Of a stretch of DNA of 21,659 nt, positions 1-6,749 are shown in pieces. The notes under the pieces are model-generated. The model was not told the origin of the DNA, did not search any database, and was given only the letters and a program-made list of their open reading frames with translations. Every line of letters starts with the position of its first letter. Position 1 is the stretch's first letter. The stretch comes from Verrucomicrobia bacterium UBA1629. Lineage in GTDB: Bacteria; Verrucomicrobiota; Kiritimatiellia; RFP12; UBA1067. The stretch is from contig DCMF01000038.1 in assembly GCA_002321305.1 (NCBI GenBank), forward strand, positions 1 through 21,659. Reading direction: 5' to 3'. The position numbers and the translations under genes are program-made.

Positions 1-22
1 CTCACTTTTTTAAAAAAGTGAG
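1..22. repeat. Perfect 22-bp palindrome at window edge
   Basis: The first 22 bases are a perfect palindrome with no spacer: each arm is CTCACTTTTTT or its complement. It lies at the 3' end of the minus-strand DUF1016 remnant, which reads through it without a stop. It could be part of a terminator, the end of a mobile element, or an assembly artefact at a contig edge. The sequence to its left is not available, so these cannot be separated. Confidence 0.5.
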
Positions 23-915
23 AATGCGGTGTCCTTGAGAATCTCCATTTGCCTCGTGACTTCCTATCTCTCTTTACTTGACCGATCCGTGTTGCTTCTT
101 CTAAAGCTGCTTGCTCGCGACGAAGTTCGGTCAAAAGCTGTTCTTCGGTTGGCAAGACAAACTTATACTTCGCGGCAAAGATTCGCTTCTCGTTAAGCGG
201 CAACGTGTAGCGGACGAGATCCGAGCCCTTGTCAGTACAGAGGACAATGCCAATGGGCGGATTGTCGCCAGGGTTCATCAGTTCACGCTCGTAGTAGTTC
301 ACGTACATCTGCATTTGCCCGAGGTCGGCGTGGGTAAGGCGATCCGTCTTGAGATCAACGAGGACGAAACACTTCAAGAGGTAGTTGTAGAAAACGAGAT
401 CGACATGGTAATGCTCGCCGTCCAGCGTCAGCCGCTTTTGCCGTTCGACGAACGAGAATCCGCGTCCAAGTTCCAACAGGAATTTCTGAAGATGCGTGAT
501 AAGCAGCCGCTCCAAGTCCTTCTCCAGAAATGCCGCGTTCTCGTTCAAGCCCAGAAACTCCAAGACGAGAGGATCGCGCAACACCTGTTCGGGAGCAGCC
601 TCTTTCTTCGGCACAAGCGCATGGACAGCGGTCTTCTTGCCGCGTTTCGTGCGATTCTCAAGAAGCCGCTCGAAGTAGAACAGTTGATCTGCCGCTGAAG
701 CTCGCGCACGCTCCACAGCGACTTCCGGCATTCGTCGGCGTAATACTGCCGAGCCTCCTCGTTCTCGACCGTGATGAGCAACCGATAGTGGCTCCAACTC
801 AATTGGTCACACAGTGTGTGGCCAATTGGAAAGCATCGATAGAACTTGCGCATGGCAAAGAGATTCACGCGCGTAAAACCCGCGCCGAACTCCGCTGTCA
901 ACCTTTCACGCAGAC
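1..915 (-). pseudogene. Truncated, frameshifted DUF1016 (YhcG-type) PD-(D/E)XK nuclease
   Basis: Two minus-strand frames together give most of a DUF1016/YhcG-family protein. These are PD-(D/E)XK-like putative nucleases often found near restriction and other defence genes. From about 913 down to 685 one frame gives the end of the N-terminal helical domain, with LTAEFGAGFTRVNLFAMRKF, then QLSWSHYRLL, then WSVRELQRQI. Near 683-685 the frame shifts by one base, and the second frame continues with the nuclease domain: LERLLITHLQKFLLELGRGF, DGEHYHVDLVFYN, FVLVDLKTDRLTHADLGQMQ and MYVNYYERE. The Asp of HVDLVFYN and the Asp-x-Lys of VDLKTD fit the catalytic core. Roughly the first 60 residues are missing: homology begins where the upstream NYN gene ends. 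The second frame stays open to the left edge, so the C-terminus is not seen. It is most likely inactive. Confidence 0.8.
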
Positions 916-1946
916 ACTTGGTCCAATACCGTGATGGCACCATTCTTTTGGGCCGTCAGCACCTTTTGGGAAAGCAAGGACGAGACGATGACCTGAACGT
1001 CGGGCTTTGGCACATGGAAGCGCTGCGCCAGGACGCTGCGGAGCGAGCCCAACGTCTTGACGACGACACGGCCATTGCGCAGGTCTGCCGCCAGTGCCGC
1101 CGTGACGTCACGCCGAAAGGCTTTCCCTGCGGAAACAGCCGCCGAAAGAAGCCCAGCCGCCGGAATCAGCGTCTCGAACTCGTCCTTGTCATACCAGACC
1201 GAACCGCACGCGCCGCAGACGTCAATCTCGACAGCGCGCTTTCCCGATGAGACCCGGACAATCCCCATCTGGCCACCACAGCTCGGACACGAACACCCCG
1301 GTGCCTGCTGACTGCGGGCATTGGACAGAATCGCCGTGACGCTTTCCGCATCGAACGCCGTCCGCAGCATACCGACTTTCGCGAGCATGCCACCGCACTG
1401 CGCACAGACCTGACACGCCTTGCGTGACTTCGTGAACGCCTGTTTGAGTTTGCCTCCGCATCGTGGGCAGACGGCCTCGCGCTTCTCCGAAGCGGTCTTT
1501 GCCGTCTTCGGTAGGACAATGTATTGCGTACAGGCCGAACGAAAGCTCTCCGGCGCCTTTGCCGACCCGATGCCGTAGACCCGCTTGCCCACCTCGCGTA
1601 TCTTCGCCGCAAGCGCCGTGTAGTCGCTGTCGTTCGAGACAATGCAGATGCCATCGCACGGCACACGGTAAAGGCACTCCATCGCATCGATGACAAGCGC
1701 GATGTCGGCCGCGTTCTTCCCGCTCAAGTTGCTGATCTGCGGCTTCGAGACAATGCCGTACTCGTGCTGGGCGTTCTGCCAGCCGCCGTCGCCCATAAAC
1801 CGCTGCGGCGTACCGTAGGCTCGGCGCAGAATCGGGTCCCCCAGCCGGCACGCGATGCGGAAGACATCCCCCGCAGACGACGGCCCGATGTTGTCGGCAT
1901 CAATCAGAACCGCCACACGCGGTCGCGTTCTCAACTCGCTTTCCAT
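906..1946 (-). CDS. NYN-domain nuclease with two zinc ribbons and C-terminal winged-helix-like region
   Basis: This 346-aa protein begins with an NYN (PIN-like, LabA/limkain-type) domain at about residues 8-147. Metal-binding acids are visible as LIDADN (D16, D18), KNAADIALVID (D81, D87) and VSNDSDY (D106, D108), so an RNase fold with a complete acidic site is predicted. A cysteine-rich ribbon follows (C160, C163, C178, C181, C184), then a zf-TFIIB-like ribbon (C220, C223, C244, C247; CGACGSVWYDKDEFETL). Residues about 295-340 look like a winged-helix or OST-HTH-like nucleic-acid-binding tail. No Shine-Dalgarno is seen; a TATACT box ends 6 bases before the ATG, so the mRNA is probably leaderless. 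The last residues (DQVSA) and the stop overlap, in another frame, the start of the DUF1016 homology, so the C-terminal end was set by that junction. Target and role are unknown; RNA processing or defence are both possible. Confidence 0.85.
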   Translation of the reverse strand: MESELRTRPRVAVLIDADNIGPSSAGDVFRIACRLGDPILRRAYGTPQRFMGDGGWQNAQHEYGIVSKPQISNLSGKNAADIALVIDAMECLYRVPCDGICIVSNDSDYTALAAKIREVGKRVYGIGSAKAPESFRSACTQYIVLPKTAKTASEKREAVCPRCGGKLKQAFTKSRKACQVCAQCGGMLAKVGMLRTAFDAESVTAILSNARSQQAPGCSCPSCGGQMGIVRVSSGKRAVEIDVCGACGSVWYDKDEFETLIPAAGLLSAAVSAGKAFRRDVTAALAADLRNGRVVVKTLGSLRSVLAQRFHVPKPDVQVIVSSLLSQKVLTAQKNGAITVLDQVSA

Positions 1947-1952
1947 GTCTGT

Positions 1953-1958
1953 AGTATA
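1953..1958 (-). promoter_or_regulatory. -10 box for the NYN gene (leaderless start)
   Basis: On the minus strand TATACT is followed by 6 bases and then the ATG at 1946. This distance puts the transcription start at or next to the A of the start codon. No good -35 match and no ribosome-binding site are visible. Confidence 0.55.
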
Positions 1959-1985
1959 TCATTTTTAGGCAAACAGCTCCGAACG

Positions 1986-3189
1986 TTAAAGCGGAAACGA
2001 CTCCTGTTCATACCAACAACCATTGTTGAGCATGATGGACACCTCCTCGGCGTAAGGCATCTGCGGAAAGGCCGTAAGAAAGCGTCGGGCGCGCGTCTGT
2101 TGCGCTTCAGTCAACGGAATGCCGACGATACCACCGGGATTACGGACGATCTCGGACGCGACGACGCGGCCAACCGGAAGACAACGCGCCTCCCGTGTGG
2201 CAATGCGGAAACCATCAAAATCGGCATCGCCGGCATGTTCCGCCGTTACGCCCATCTCACCGAGCGCACGCAACAGGCGCTGGACGAAATAGTTCGGATA
2301 GCCCTCGGTGTAGAGCGCCGGACGTCCCGCTGCGACATATCGCGCAAAAGGCGCGGCGTTCTCGCTCGTGATCACCGACCGGTTCTAGCCCTGCCATTCG
2401 ACCGAACGGATGCGCCCCACCGTCTCGCCCGGAAGCGTACAGGCCTGCCCTGCCGCGAAGAGCCGTGCGGGGAAGTCAAACGTCTCGTCCGCATCCGTCG
2501 TGAAGACGAGCGGCGCAAAGAACGTGACAAAGCTCGTGTAGGGGTTTCGACGATGCCATACGTCCCGAAGAGCGTCCGCTCGTCGACGTCGCGTCCCTCC
2601 AGGGCCGCCAGCGTCAAGGCGAGCTGCCGCCGCAACGGGCCTGTCCGCAGACTCTTGCTGTCGTTGAGCCAGTCGGATCCCAGCTGCGAAAGGGTCTTCG
2701 CCTCGCAGCCTTCCGAATGCACCAGGTTGAATGCGCCCAGCAGCAGCAGCCGTTTCCACGGCTCGCGGTGGGCAGGATTCCGCAAGAAGCGCATCGTCTC
2801 CGGCATCTTCTGCAAGGCGTCGATCAGCGTCCGCGCCTCTGGCGCGTGTACTCGATCAGCTGGACGACATTCGGGAAATCGTCGAACGCCTGTGGCACGA
2901 GAGAAGAGAGGCGCGTCGGAGACGCTTCGGGATAAAGTGCGCGCGTCTTGAGCCAGTCCTTCAGCCGTGCGCCAAGGTCTTCAAGGCGATGGTTGCGGCG
3001 CTCGAATTCGCGCAACTTCGCATTGAGCTTGCCCCAGACCTTGCGCGCCGAATCGACGATGCGCTGCCGCAAATCGACGAGTGCGCCATCGGGCGCATAG
3101 AACTGGACAGCATCCGAGAGAATCGCAGCCGCATCGACGGAGGCGCAGGATCGGGCGAAGGGCGGAACGGGCGACATCTGTTGCCGCAT
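1986..3189 (-). pseudogene. Decayed JetD-like (DUF2220/Toprim-type) Wadjet subunit
   Basis: Joining three minus-strand pieces gives a protein of about 400 residues, the size of Wadjet JetD. The C-terminal third (2375-1986) has ITSENAAPFARYV, PALYTEGYPNYFVQRLLRAL, HAGDADFDGFRIA (Toprim-like GDxDxxG acids) and a CWYEQESF ending, matching the DUF2220 pattern in which an EN motif precedes YTxGYP, GDxDxxG and a terminal EQE. JetD is the nuclease of the SMC-like Wadjet anti-plasmid system. The gene is broken three times: a one-base frameshift near 2841, another near 2541-2548, and an in-frame TAG at 2385-2387 just before the Toprim-like domain. No JetA, JetB or JetC gene is in the window. A DUF2399-type relative is possible. 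The N-terminus is uncertain. Sequencing indels could explain the shifts but not so easily the stop. Confidence 0.7.
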
Positions 3190-3271
3190 ACGCGACGCAC
3201 AAGCGCATCGGCCTCGCTTCAGAGTTTTCCGCAGTGAATTCTCATGCAGACATCCAGACCTGACAGCCCCC

Positions 3272-3301
3272 TTGACGGACGTGAGTTAGATATGGTAAAC
3301 T
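3272..3301 (+). promoter_or_regulatory. Probable promoter for DUF3793-flavodoxin
   Basis: TTGACG (3272-3277) and TAAACT (3296-3301) are separated by 18 bases. Transcription would start near 3308, downstream of the ATG codons at 3244 and 3292. This argues for the TTG at 3340 as the translation start of the next gene. Confidence 0.45.
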
Positions 3302-3339
3302 TTGCCTTGTCTAATAAAAAAAGGAAGGCGAGGATCGGC

Positions 3340-4002
3340 TTGACACACGAAGAAGAGGTTTCCCTGCGGGCGCGGACGCACGACGTGCCGCCGCCCCGGA
3401 TCGACGATGCGCACCGGCGCGAGCTGCTGCGCTTCCTGCTCGTGAAGACGGCAGCCGTGCGGAAGGGCGTCAAGCCGGCGGAGCTGCTGCGCGTCCGCCA
3501 CTGCTACGCGCAGACGAACGCCGAGGGCTTCCGCTTCTGCCTCTACCGCCGAGACATCTACTTCACGCTGCGCCTCGCGTATGTGGAGCTGAAGGCCGAG
3601 GCGGAAAGCTCGCTCGTGCTCTTCTACGATCCCGCCGCCCTCGACGCGACGCTGAACGCGCGCGGCAACCGGGGCTGGCTCGTCCGCCTGGGCTATCCGG
3701 CGGCGGGGACGACGGCGGACTTCCTCGCCGAGCTCGTGCGCCGCGCCCGGGGCGACGCCCTGCCGCACGAAGTCGGCGTCTTCATCGGCTATCCGCTCAA
3801 GGACGTCGTGGGCTTCATGCGCCACCTGCCGGCGACGCCGCTCCACCGCGGCCCCTGGCGCGTCTACGGCGGCGTCGCCGAGTCTCTGCGCCGCATGCGC
3901 CTCTACGCGCGCATCGAGGACTGGGCGGCGCAGGCCCTTGGCGCGGCGGACTCCCTGGAGGCCTTCTACGCCATGACGCCCGGCTTTCTGACGGCGCGGT
4001 AA
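3340..4002 (+). CDS. DUF3793 family protein
   Basis: The protein matches the DUF3793 pattern: CYAQTNAEGFRFCLYRRD, a short region ending in RGWLVRLGYP, then the signature HEVGVFIGYPLKDVVGFM and GPWRVYGGVAESLRR. The biochemical role of the family is unknown; members are often encoded beside a flavodoxin, as here. The frame is open from 3244. I prefer the TTG at 3340 (220 aa, close to the usual family length) because a GGAAGGCGAGG purine stretch precedes it and the likely promoter overlaps the ATG at 3292. ATG starts at 3292 or 3244 remain possible and would add 16 or 32 residues. It is soluble with no signal peptide. The flavodoxin follows after 45 bases, so the two are probably co-transcribed, and a redox or iron-linked role is a guess from that pairing. 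Confidence 0.85.
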   Translation: MTHEEEVSLRARTHDVPPPRIDDAHRRELLRFLLVKTAAVRKGVKPAELLRVRHCYAQTNAEGFRFCLYRRDIYFTLRLAYVELKAEAESSLVLFYDPAALDATLNARGNRGWLVRLGYPAAGTTADFLAELVRRARGDALPHEVGVFIGYPLKDVVGFMRHLPATPLHRGPWRVYGGVAESLRRMRLYARIEDWAAQALGAADSLEAFYAMTPGFLTAR

Positions 4003-4047
4003 CGCGCCAAATTCACGAACACACAACGCAAAAGGAGAAAAACGAAC

Positions 4048-4542
4048 ATGGACAAGGTACACGTCATCTACGGCAGCACGACCGGCATGACCGAGGCGGT
4101 CGCCCAGCGCATCGCTGCCGACTTCGGCACGACGGCCGTCAACGTCGCGTCCGCCGGCGCGGACGCATTCGACGCCGAGCTGGTGATCCTCGGCTCGTCC
4201 ACCTGGGGCTGCGGCGATCCGCAGGACGACTGGGCGGCGACGGGCTTCGCGCTGCTGGAGGCCGCCGACTGGACGGGCAAGAAGGTCGCCGTCTTCGGGC
4301 TCGGCGACGCGCAGGGCTTCGCGGACACCTTCTGCGACGCGATGGCCGACCTCGCGCAGAAGGCGGTCGCCAAGGGCGCCACGCTCGTCGGCACACTGCC
4401 GACGGACGCCTTCCCCGGCGCAAGCTCGCGCATCGTCGACGGCGACCGCCTCGTGGGGCTGGCCCTCGACGAGACCAACGAGGCCGACAAGACCGACGCG
4501 CGTCTCGCCGTCTGGGAAGCCGCCGTCCGTGCTCGGTCCTGA
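4048..4542 (+). CDS. fldA: Flavodoxin, long-chain type
   Basis: A 164-aa cytoplasmic FMN electron carrier. The phosphate-binding loop is GSTTGMT (residues 9-15). The first FMN-flanking loop has W53 in SSTWGCGDPQDDW. The second loop is GLGDAQGFADTFCDAM, where the usual ring-stacking Tyr is Phe91. The C-terminal pattern DRLVGLALDETNEADKTD...W is that of long-chain flavodoxins such as Escherichia coli FldA, here in a slightly short version. The start is supported by AAGGAG ten bases upstream of the ATG. It lies 45 bases after the DUF3793 gene in the same direction. Flavodoxins usually replace ferredoxin under low iron, but no Fur-like site was recognised here. The physiological partner cannot be read from the context. 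Confidence 0.92.
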   Translation: MDKVHVIYGSTTGMTEAVAQRIAADFGTTAVNVASAGADAFDAELVILGSSTWGCGDPQDDWAATGFALLEAADWTGKKVAVFGLGDAQGFADTFCDAMADLAQKAVAKGATLVGTLPTDAFPGASSRIVDGDRLVGLALDETNEADKTDARLAVWEAAVRARS

Positions 4543-4675
4543 CGCCGACGGCGTCTCGGGAGAGGGCGTTGCGGCGGAAGCGACGGCACGTCGTGCGGAA
4601 GGTCTTTGGGCTGTCTGCAGGGTTTGGGGGCGTTTGGCGGATCGCGGCGACGTATCCCGAGACGCGGGATTCGCC
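4541..4675 (+). terminator. Possible hairpins after flavodoxin gene
   Basis: Two hairpins lie between the flavodoxin stop and murJ. The first is GACGCC-GAC-GGCGTC (4541-4555), overlapping the stop codon. The second (4646-4675) has arms GGCGA and ATCCCG pairing with CGGGAT and TCGCC, with a three-base bulge and an AGACG loop. Neither is followed by a T-run, so termination is only a suggestion. Otherwise the gap 4543-4716 shows nothing recognisable. Confidence 0.3.
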
Positions 4676-4716
4676 AGGCCGCTCTGCTCGTCCGTCACGA
4701 CAGGGGCGGATTTTGC

Positions 4717-4722
4717 TATACT
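4717..4722 (+). promoter_or_regulatory. -10 box for murJ (leaderless start)
   Basis: TATACT is followed by 8 bases and the ATG at 4731, with no Shine-Dalgarno between. The arrangement matches that before the NYN gene. The -35 region is weak. Confidence 0.5.
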
Positions 4723-4730
4723 ATCGGCAA

Positions 4731-6134
4731 ATGGAGAGAAGAGCAGAAGAGCGTGCGCGTTCGGCGCGCACCGGGTGCGGACGTTTTCGGCTGGGGCAGA
4801 CGCTTCGGAACGTGTTCACGGTGGGCGGGCTGACTGCGTTCAGCCGCGTCCTGGGGCTCGTGCGCGAGATGCTGCAGTCGCGTCTCGTCGGCGCGGGCGT
4901 CGAGCAGAGCGCGTTCACGCTCGCGTTCGCGCTGCCGAACATGGCGCGCAAGCTCTTCGGCGAGGGCGCGCTCACGGCGGCGTTCGTGCCGGTCTTCAAG
5001 GGCGAGGTCGCGGCGGGCGAAATCGAGTCGGCGCGGCGGCTCGCGCGTGCCGTGCTGACGCTCGTCCTCCTGATCCTCGGCGCGGTCGTCGTCCTCGCGG
5101 TACTGGGCCTGACGGTCGCGCTCGGCCTCTCGGCGTCGGACATCGTGTCGCTCTCGCCGCGCGCCGTCCTCACGCTGAGGCTCGTGCGAATCCTCTTTCC
5201 CTACATGATCTTCATCTGCGGCGCGGCGTTCGGCATGGGCGTCCTCAACGCGCTCGGCCGCTTCGTCGAGGGCGCGTTCATGCCGGCGTTCCTGAACGTC
5301 GTCTGGATCGCCGCGCTGGGGGCGCTCTGCTTCTGTCCCGGCCTCTCGCTCGCCGCGCGCGTCACGGTCGTCTGCTGGGCGATCCTCGCGGGCGGCGCGG
5401 CGCAGATGGCGTTCCTCTTCCGGTGCATGCGGAAGCGCGGCTACGGCTTTCGCCTCGCGCCGCTGTCGGCGTTCCGCGACGAAAAGTTCAGGCTCGTCTG
5501 GAAGAACACGCTCATCGGCGCGCTGGGCGCGGGAGCCATTCAGGCCAACTACCTGCTCGACCAGGTCCTGGGTCAGCTGGCCGCGCCGTGGGCGGCGGGC
5601 GTCATCGGCTACGCCGAACGCCTGATGGACCTGCCGCTCGGCGTGGTCGGCGTCGCGTTCGGCACGGTGCTGCTGCCGACGTTCGCGGGGCACTTCGCGA
5701 AGGGCGACGCGGCCGGCGCGCGGCGGGCGCTGAAGCGCGCAGTCCTCCAGATGACGGCGGTCATGCTGCCCGCGTCCGTCGTCACGTTCTTCGGCGCGCC
5801 GCTCATCGTGCGGCTCGTCTACGAGGGGCACGCCTTTGACGCGACGGCGACCGTGCGCGTCGCGCGCGCGCTGTCCGTCTACGGCCTCGGCCTCTGCTTC
5901 TTCGCGGTCCAGAAGTGCCTCATCCCGTTCTTCCAGGCGCAGAAGGACATGAAGACGCCGCTCGGCGTGACGGTGCGGACGGTCTGCCTCAACGCCGCGC
6001 TGAACGTCCTTGCGATCGTGCTGCTGCCGCCGGATTGGCGGCATGTCGGGCTTGCGGCCTCGACCTCGTTCTGCGCGCTCGTCGGCTGCGTCCTGCTCGT
6101 CCGCGCGCTCGGTTCGCCCCGGACGCGGGAATGA
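4731..6134 (+). CDS. murJ: Lipid II flippase MurJ (MviN)
   Basis: A 467-aa polytopic inner-membrane protein of the MOP exporter superfamily that flips lipid II to the outer leaflet for peptidoglycan synthesis. The N-terminal block TAFSRVLGLVREMLQSRLVG and the following LPNMARKLFGEGALTAAFVP align with Escherichia coli MurJ, preserving the equivalents of Arg18 (R39), Arg24 (R45) and Arg52 (R73). The block GYAERLMDLPLGVVGVAFGT preserves the equivalent of Arg270. The residue equivalent to Asp39 is Ser60 (EQSAF instead of TDAF). About a dozen hydrophobic segments follow one another along the chain. I chose the ATG at 4731 because a TATACT box ends 8 bases before it; the frame is open from 4569, but that extension is Arg-rich and not MurJ-like. 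The gene is convergent with the small CBM48 gene. Confidence 0.93.
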   Translation: MERRAEERARSARTGCGRFRLGQTLRNVFTVGGLTAFSRVLGLVREMLQSRLVGAGVEQSAFTLAFALPNMARKLFGEGALTAAFVPVFKGEVAAGEIESARRLARAVLTLVLLILGAVVVLAVLGLTVALGLSASDIVSLSPRAVLTLRLVRILFPYMIFICGAAFGMGVLNALGRFVEGAFMPAFLNVVWIAALGALCFCPGLSLAARVTVVCWAILAGGAAQMAFLFRCMRKRGYGFRLAPLSAFRDEKFRLVWKNTLIGALGAGAIQANYLLDQVLGQLAAPWAAGVIGYAERLMDLPLGVVGVAFGTVLLPTFAGHFAKGDAAGARRALKRAVLQMTAVMLPASVVTFFGAPLIVRLVYEGHAFDATATVRVARALSVYGLGLCFFAVQKCLIPFFQAQKDMKTPLGVTVRTVCLNAALNVLAIVLLPPDWRHVGLAASTSFCALVGCVLLVRALGSPRTRE

Positions 6135-6136
6135 GA

Positions 6137-6162
6137 AGGGCCTCGGAGAAATCCGGGGCCCT
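6137..6162. terminator. Shared hairpin between convergent murJ and CBM48 genes
   Basis: An 11-bp stem (AGGGCCTCGGA against TCCGGGGCCCT, one wobble pair) closes a GAAA tetraloop, starting 3 bases after the murJ stop. It lies between two convergent genes, so it probably acts as a bidirectional terminator or 3'-end stabiliser. A proper T-run is absent on both strands. Confidence 0.6.
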
Positions 6163-6188
6163 CTTCGATGCTGAAATCGGTTCGCCGC

Positions 6189-6548
6189 TTACTTGACGGT
6201 GATGACCGAGTTGAACGTGCCCTGGTCGTTGGCGACCGCGTTCACGTTTTCCGGATCGGCGCACCACGTGCCGTCGATCACGAACTTGTACTGGTAGTCG
6301 CCGGGGGCGAGCTTGACGGTCGCCGAGTAGACGCCGGCCTTGAACGCCATCTTCTTCGCCGTCGGGTTCCAGTCGTTGAACTCGCCGGCCACATAGACGG
6401 CCTTGCCCTTTTCCGCATGGACCGTGAACGTCACGGCCTTGGTCGCCGGCTTCTGCGCCGCGCACGCGCACCGCTTGACCGCGCAGGTCGCGGCTTTCGT
6501 GACGACGGCCTTGACTGCGGGAGCCTTCTTGACGGTCTTGATCTTCAT
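6189..6548 (-). CDS. Stand-alone CBM48 (glycogen-binding, AMPK-beta-like) protein
   Basis: This 119-aa protein has a Lys/Ala/Cys-rich N-terminal stretch of about 38 residues, then a single CBM48/isoamylase-N domain. The signature residues are GKAVYVAGEFNDWNPTAKKM, MAFKAGVYSATVKLAPGDY and QYKFVIDGTWCADPENVNAV. The aromatic and Asn/Asp positions fit binding of alpha-1,4-glucan as in AMPK beta subunits and branching enzymes. No catalytic domain is attached, so it probably binds glycogen or starch or acts as a targeting partner. The Lys-rich head carries several cysteines (TCAVKRCACAA) and does not look like a clear signal peptide. The start is supported by AGGAAA just upstream. A good promoter (TTGACA...GATACT) lies about 65-90 bases upstream. 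It is convergent with murJ and divergent from the giant-protein operon. Confidence 0.85.
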   Translation of the reverse strand: MKIKTVKKAPAVKAVVTKAATCAVKRCACAAQKPATKAVTFTVHAEKGKAVYVAGEFNDWNPTAKKMAFKAGVYSATVKLAPGDYQYKFVIDGTWCADPENVNAVANDQGTFNSVITVK

Positions 6549-6610
6549 TTTTTCCTGTTTCCTTTTGTTTTTTGCTCGCTAAGGGCCTTCCCCACAGCGA
6601 ACGGGCAAAT

Positions 6611-6638
6611 AGTATCTCATATTTTTCTGATTTGTCAA
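6611..6638 (-). promoter_or_regulatory. Sigma70-type promoter for CBM48 gene
   Basis: On the minus strand a perfect TTGACA (6638-6633) is followed by 16 bases and GATACT (6616-6611). Transcription would start near 6604, giving a leader of about 55 bases with a Shine-Dalgarno before the ATG at 6548. Confidence 0.65.
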
Positions 6639-6711
6639 TAGCGAAAATGAAAATTGTCGAAATTTCGAATTTTGCGGGGGGCTTTTGTCGTGTGAACGGT
6701 TGCAGAGGCGG

Positions 6712-6740
6712 TTGCAAGGAACGACGGAATTTGGTACAAT
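6712..6740 (+). promoter_or_regulatory. Sigma70-type promoter of the giant-protein operon
   Basis: TTGCAA (6712-6717), a 17-base spacer and TACAAT (6735-6740) preceded by TTGG form a good promoter. The start would fall near 6747-6750, which coincides with an ATG at 6750. It is the only strong promoter seen upstream of the five-gene operon. Confidence 0.6.
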
Positions 6741-6749
6741 GCTCGCACA

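Larger units (their letters stand above)
6549..6749. promoter_or_regulatory. AT-rich divergent intergenic region with dyad
   Basis: This stretch separates the CBM48 gene from the operon promoter and is strikingly AT-rich for the window. It contains both promoters and an inverted repeat at 6650-6673: AAAATT, GT, the palindrome CGAAATTTCG, then AATTTT. The dyad lies about 12 bases upstream of the CBM48 -35 box and about 40 bases upstream of the operon -35 box. That placement suits a regulator binding site controlling either direction. No known operator was recognised. Confidence 0.4.

Noticed and set aside
111..698. 195-codon plus-strand open frame
   Set aside because: It is antisense to the DUF1016 nuclease domain, whose family motifs are clear on the minus strand.
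2376..2387. TAG as a recoded sense codon in the JetD-like gene
   Set aside because: Two frameshifts in the same gene make ordinary decay the simpler explanation, and other genes in the window show no in-frame TAG.
1524..2951. 475-codon plus-strand open frame
   Set aside because: It runs antisense to both the NYN and the JetD-like genes, has no start signal and its translation is Arg-rich without recognisable motifs.
3286..4698. 470-codon minus-strand open frame
   Set aside because: It is a shadow of DUF3793 and flavodoxin, caused by GC-rich third codon positions.
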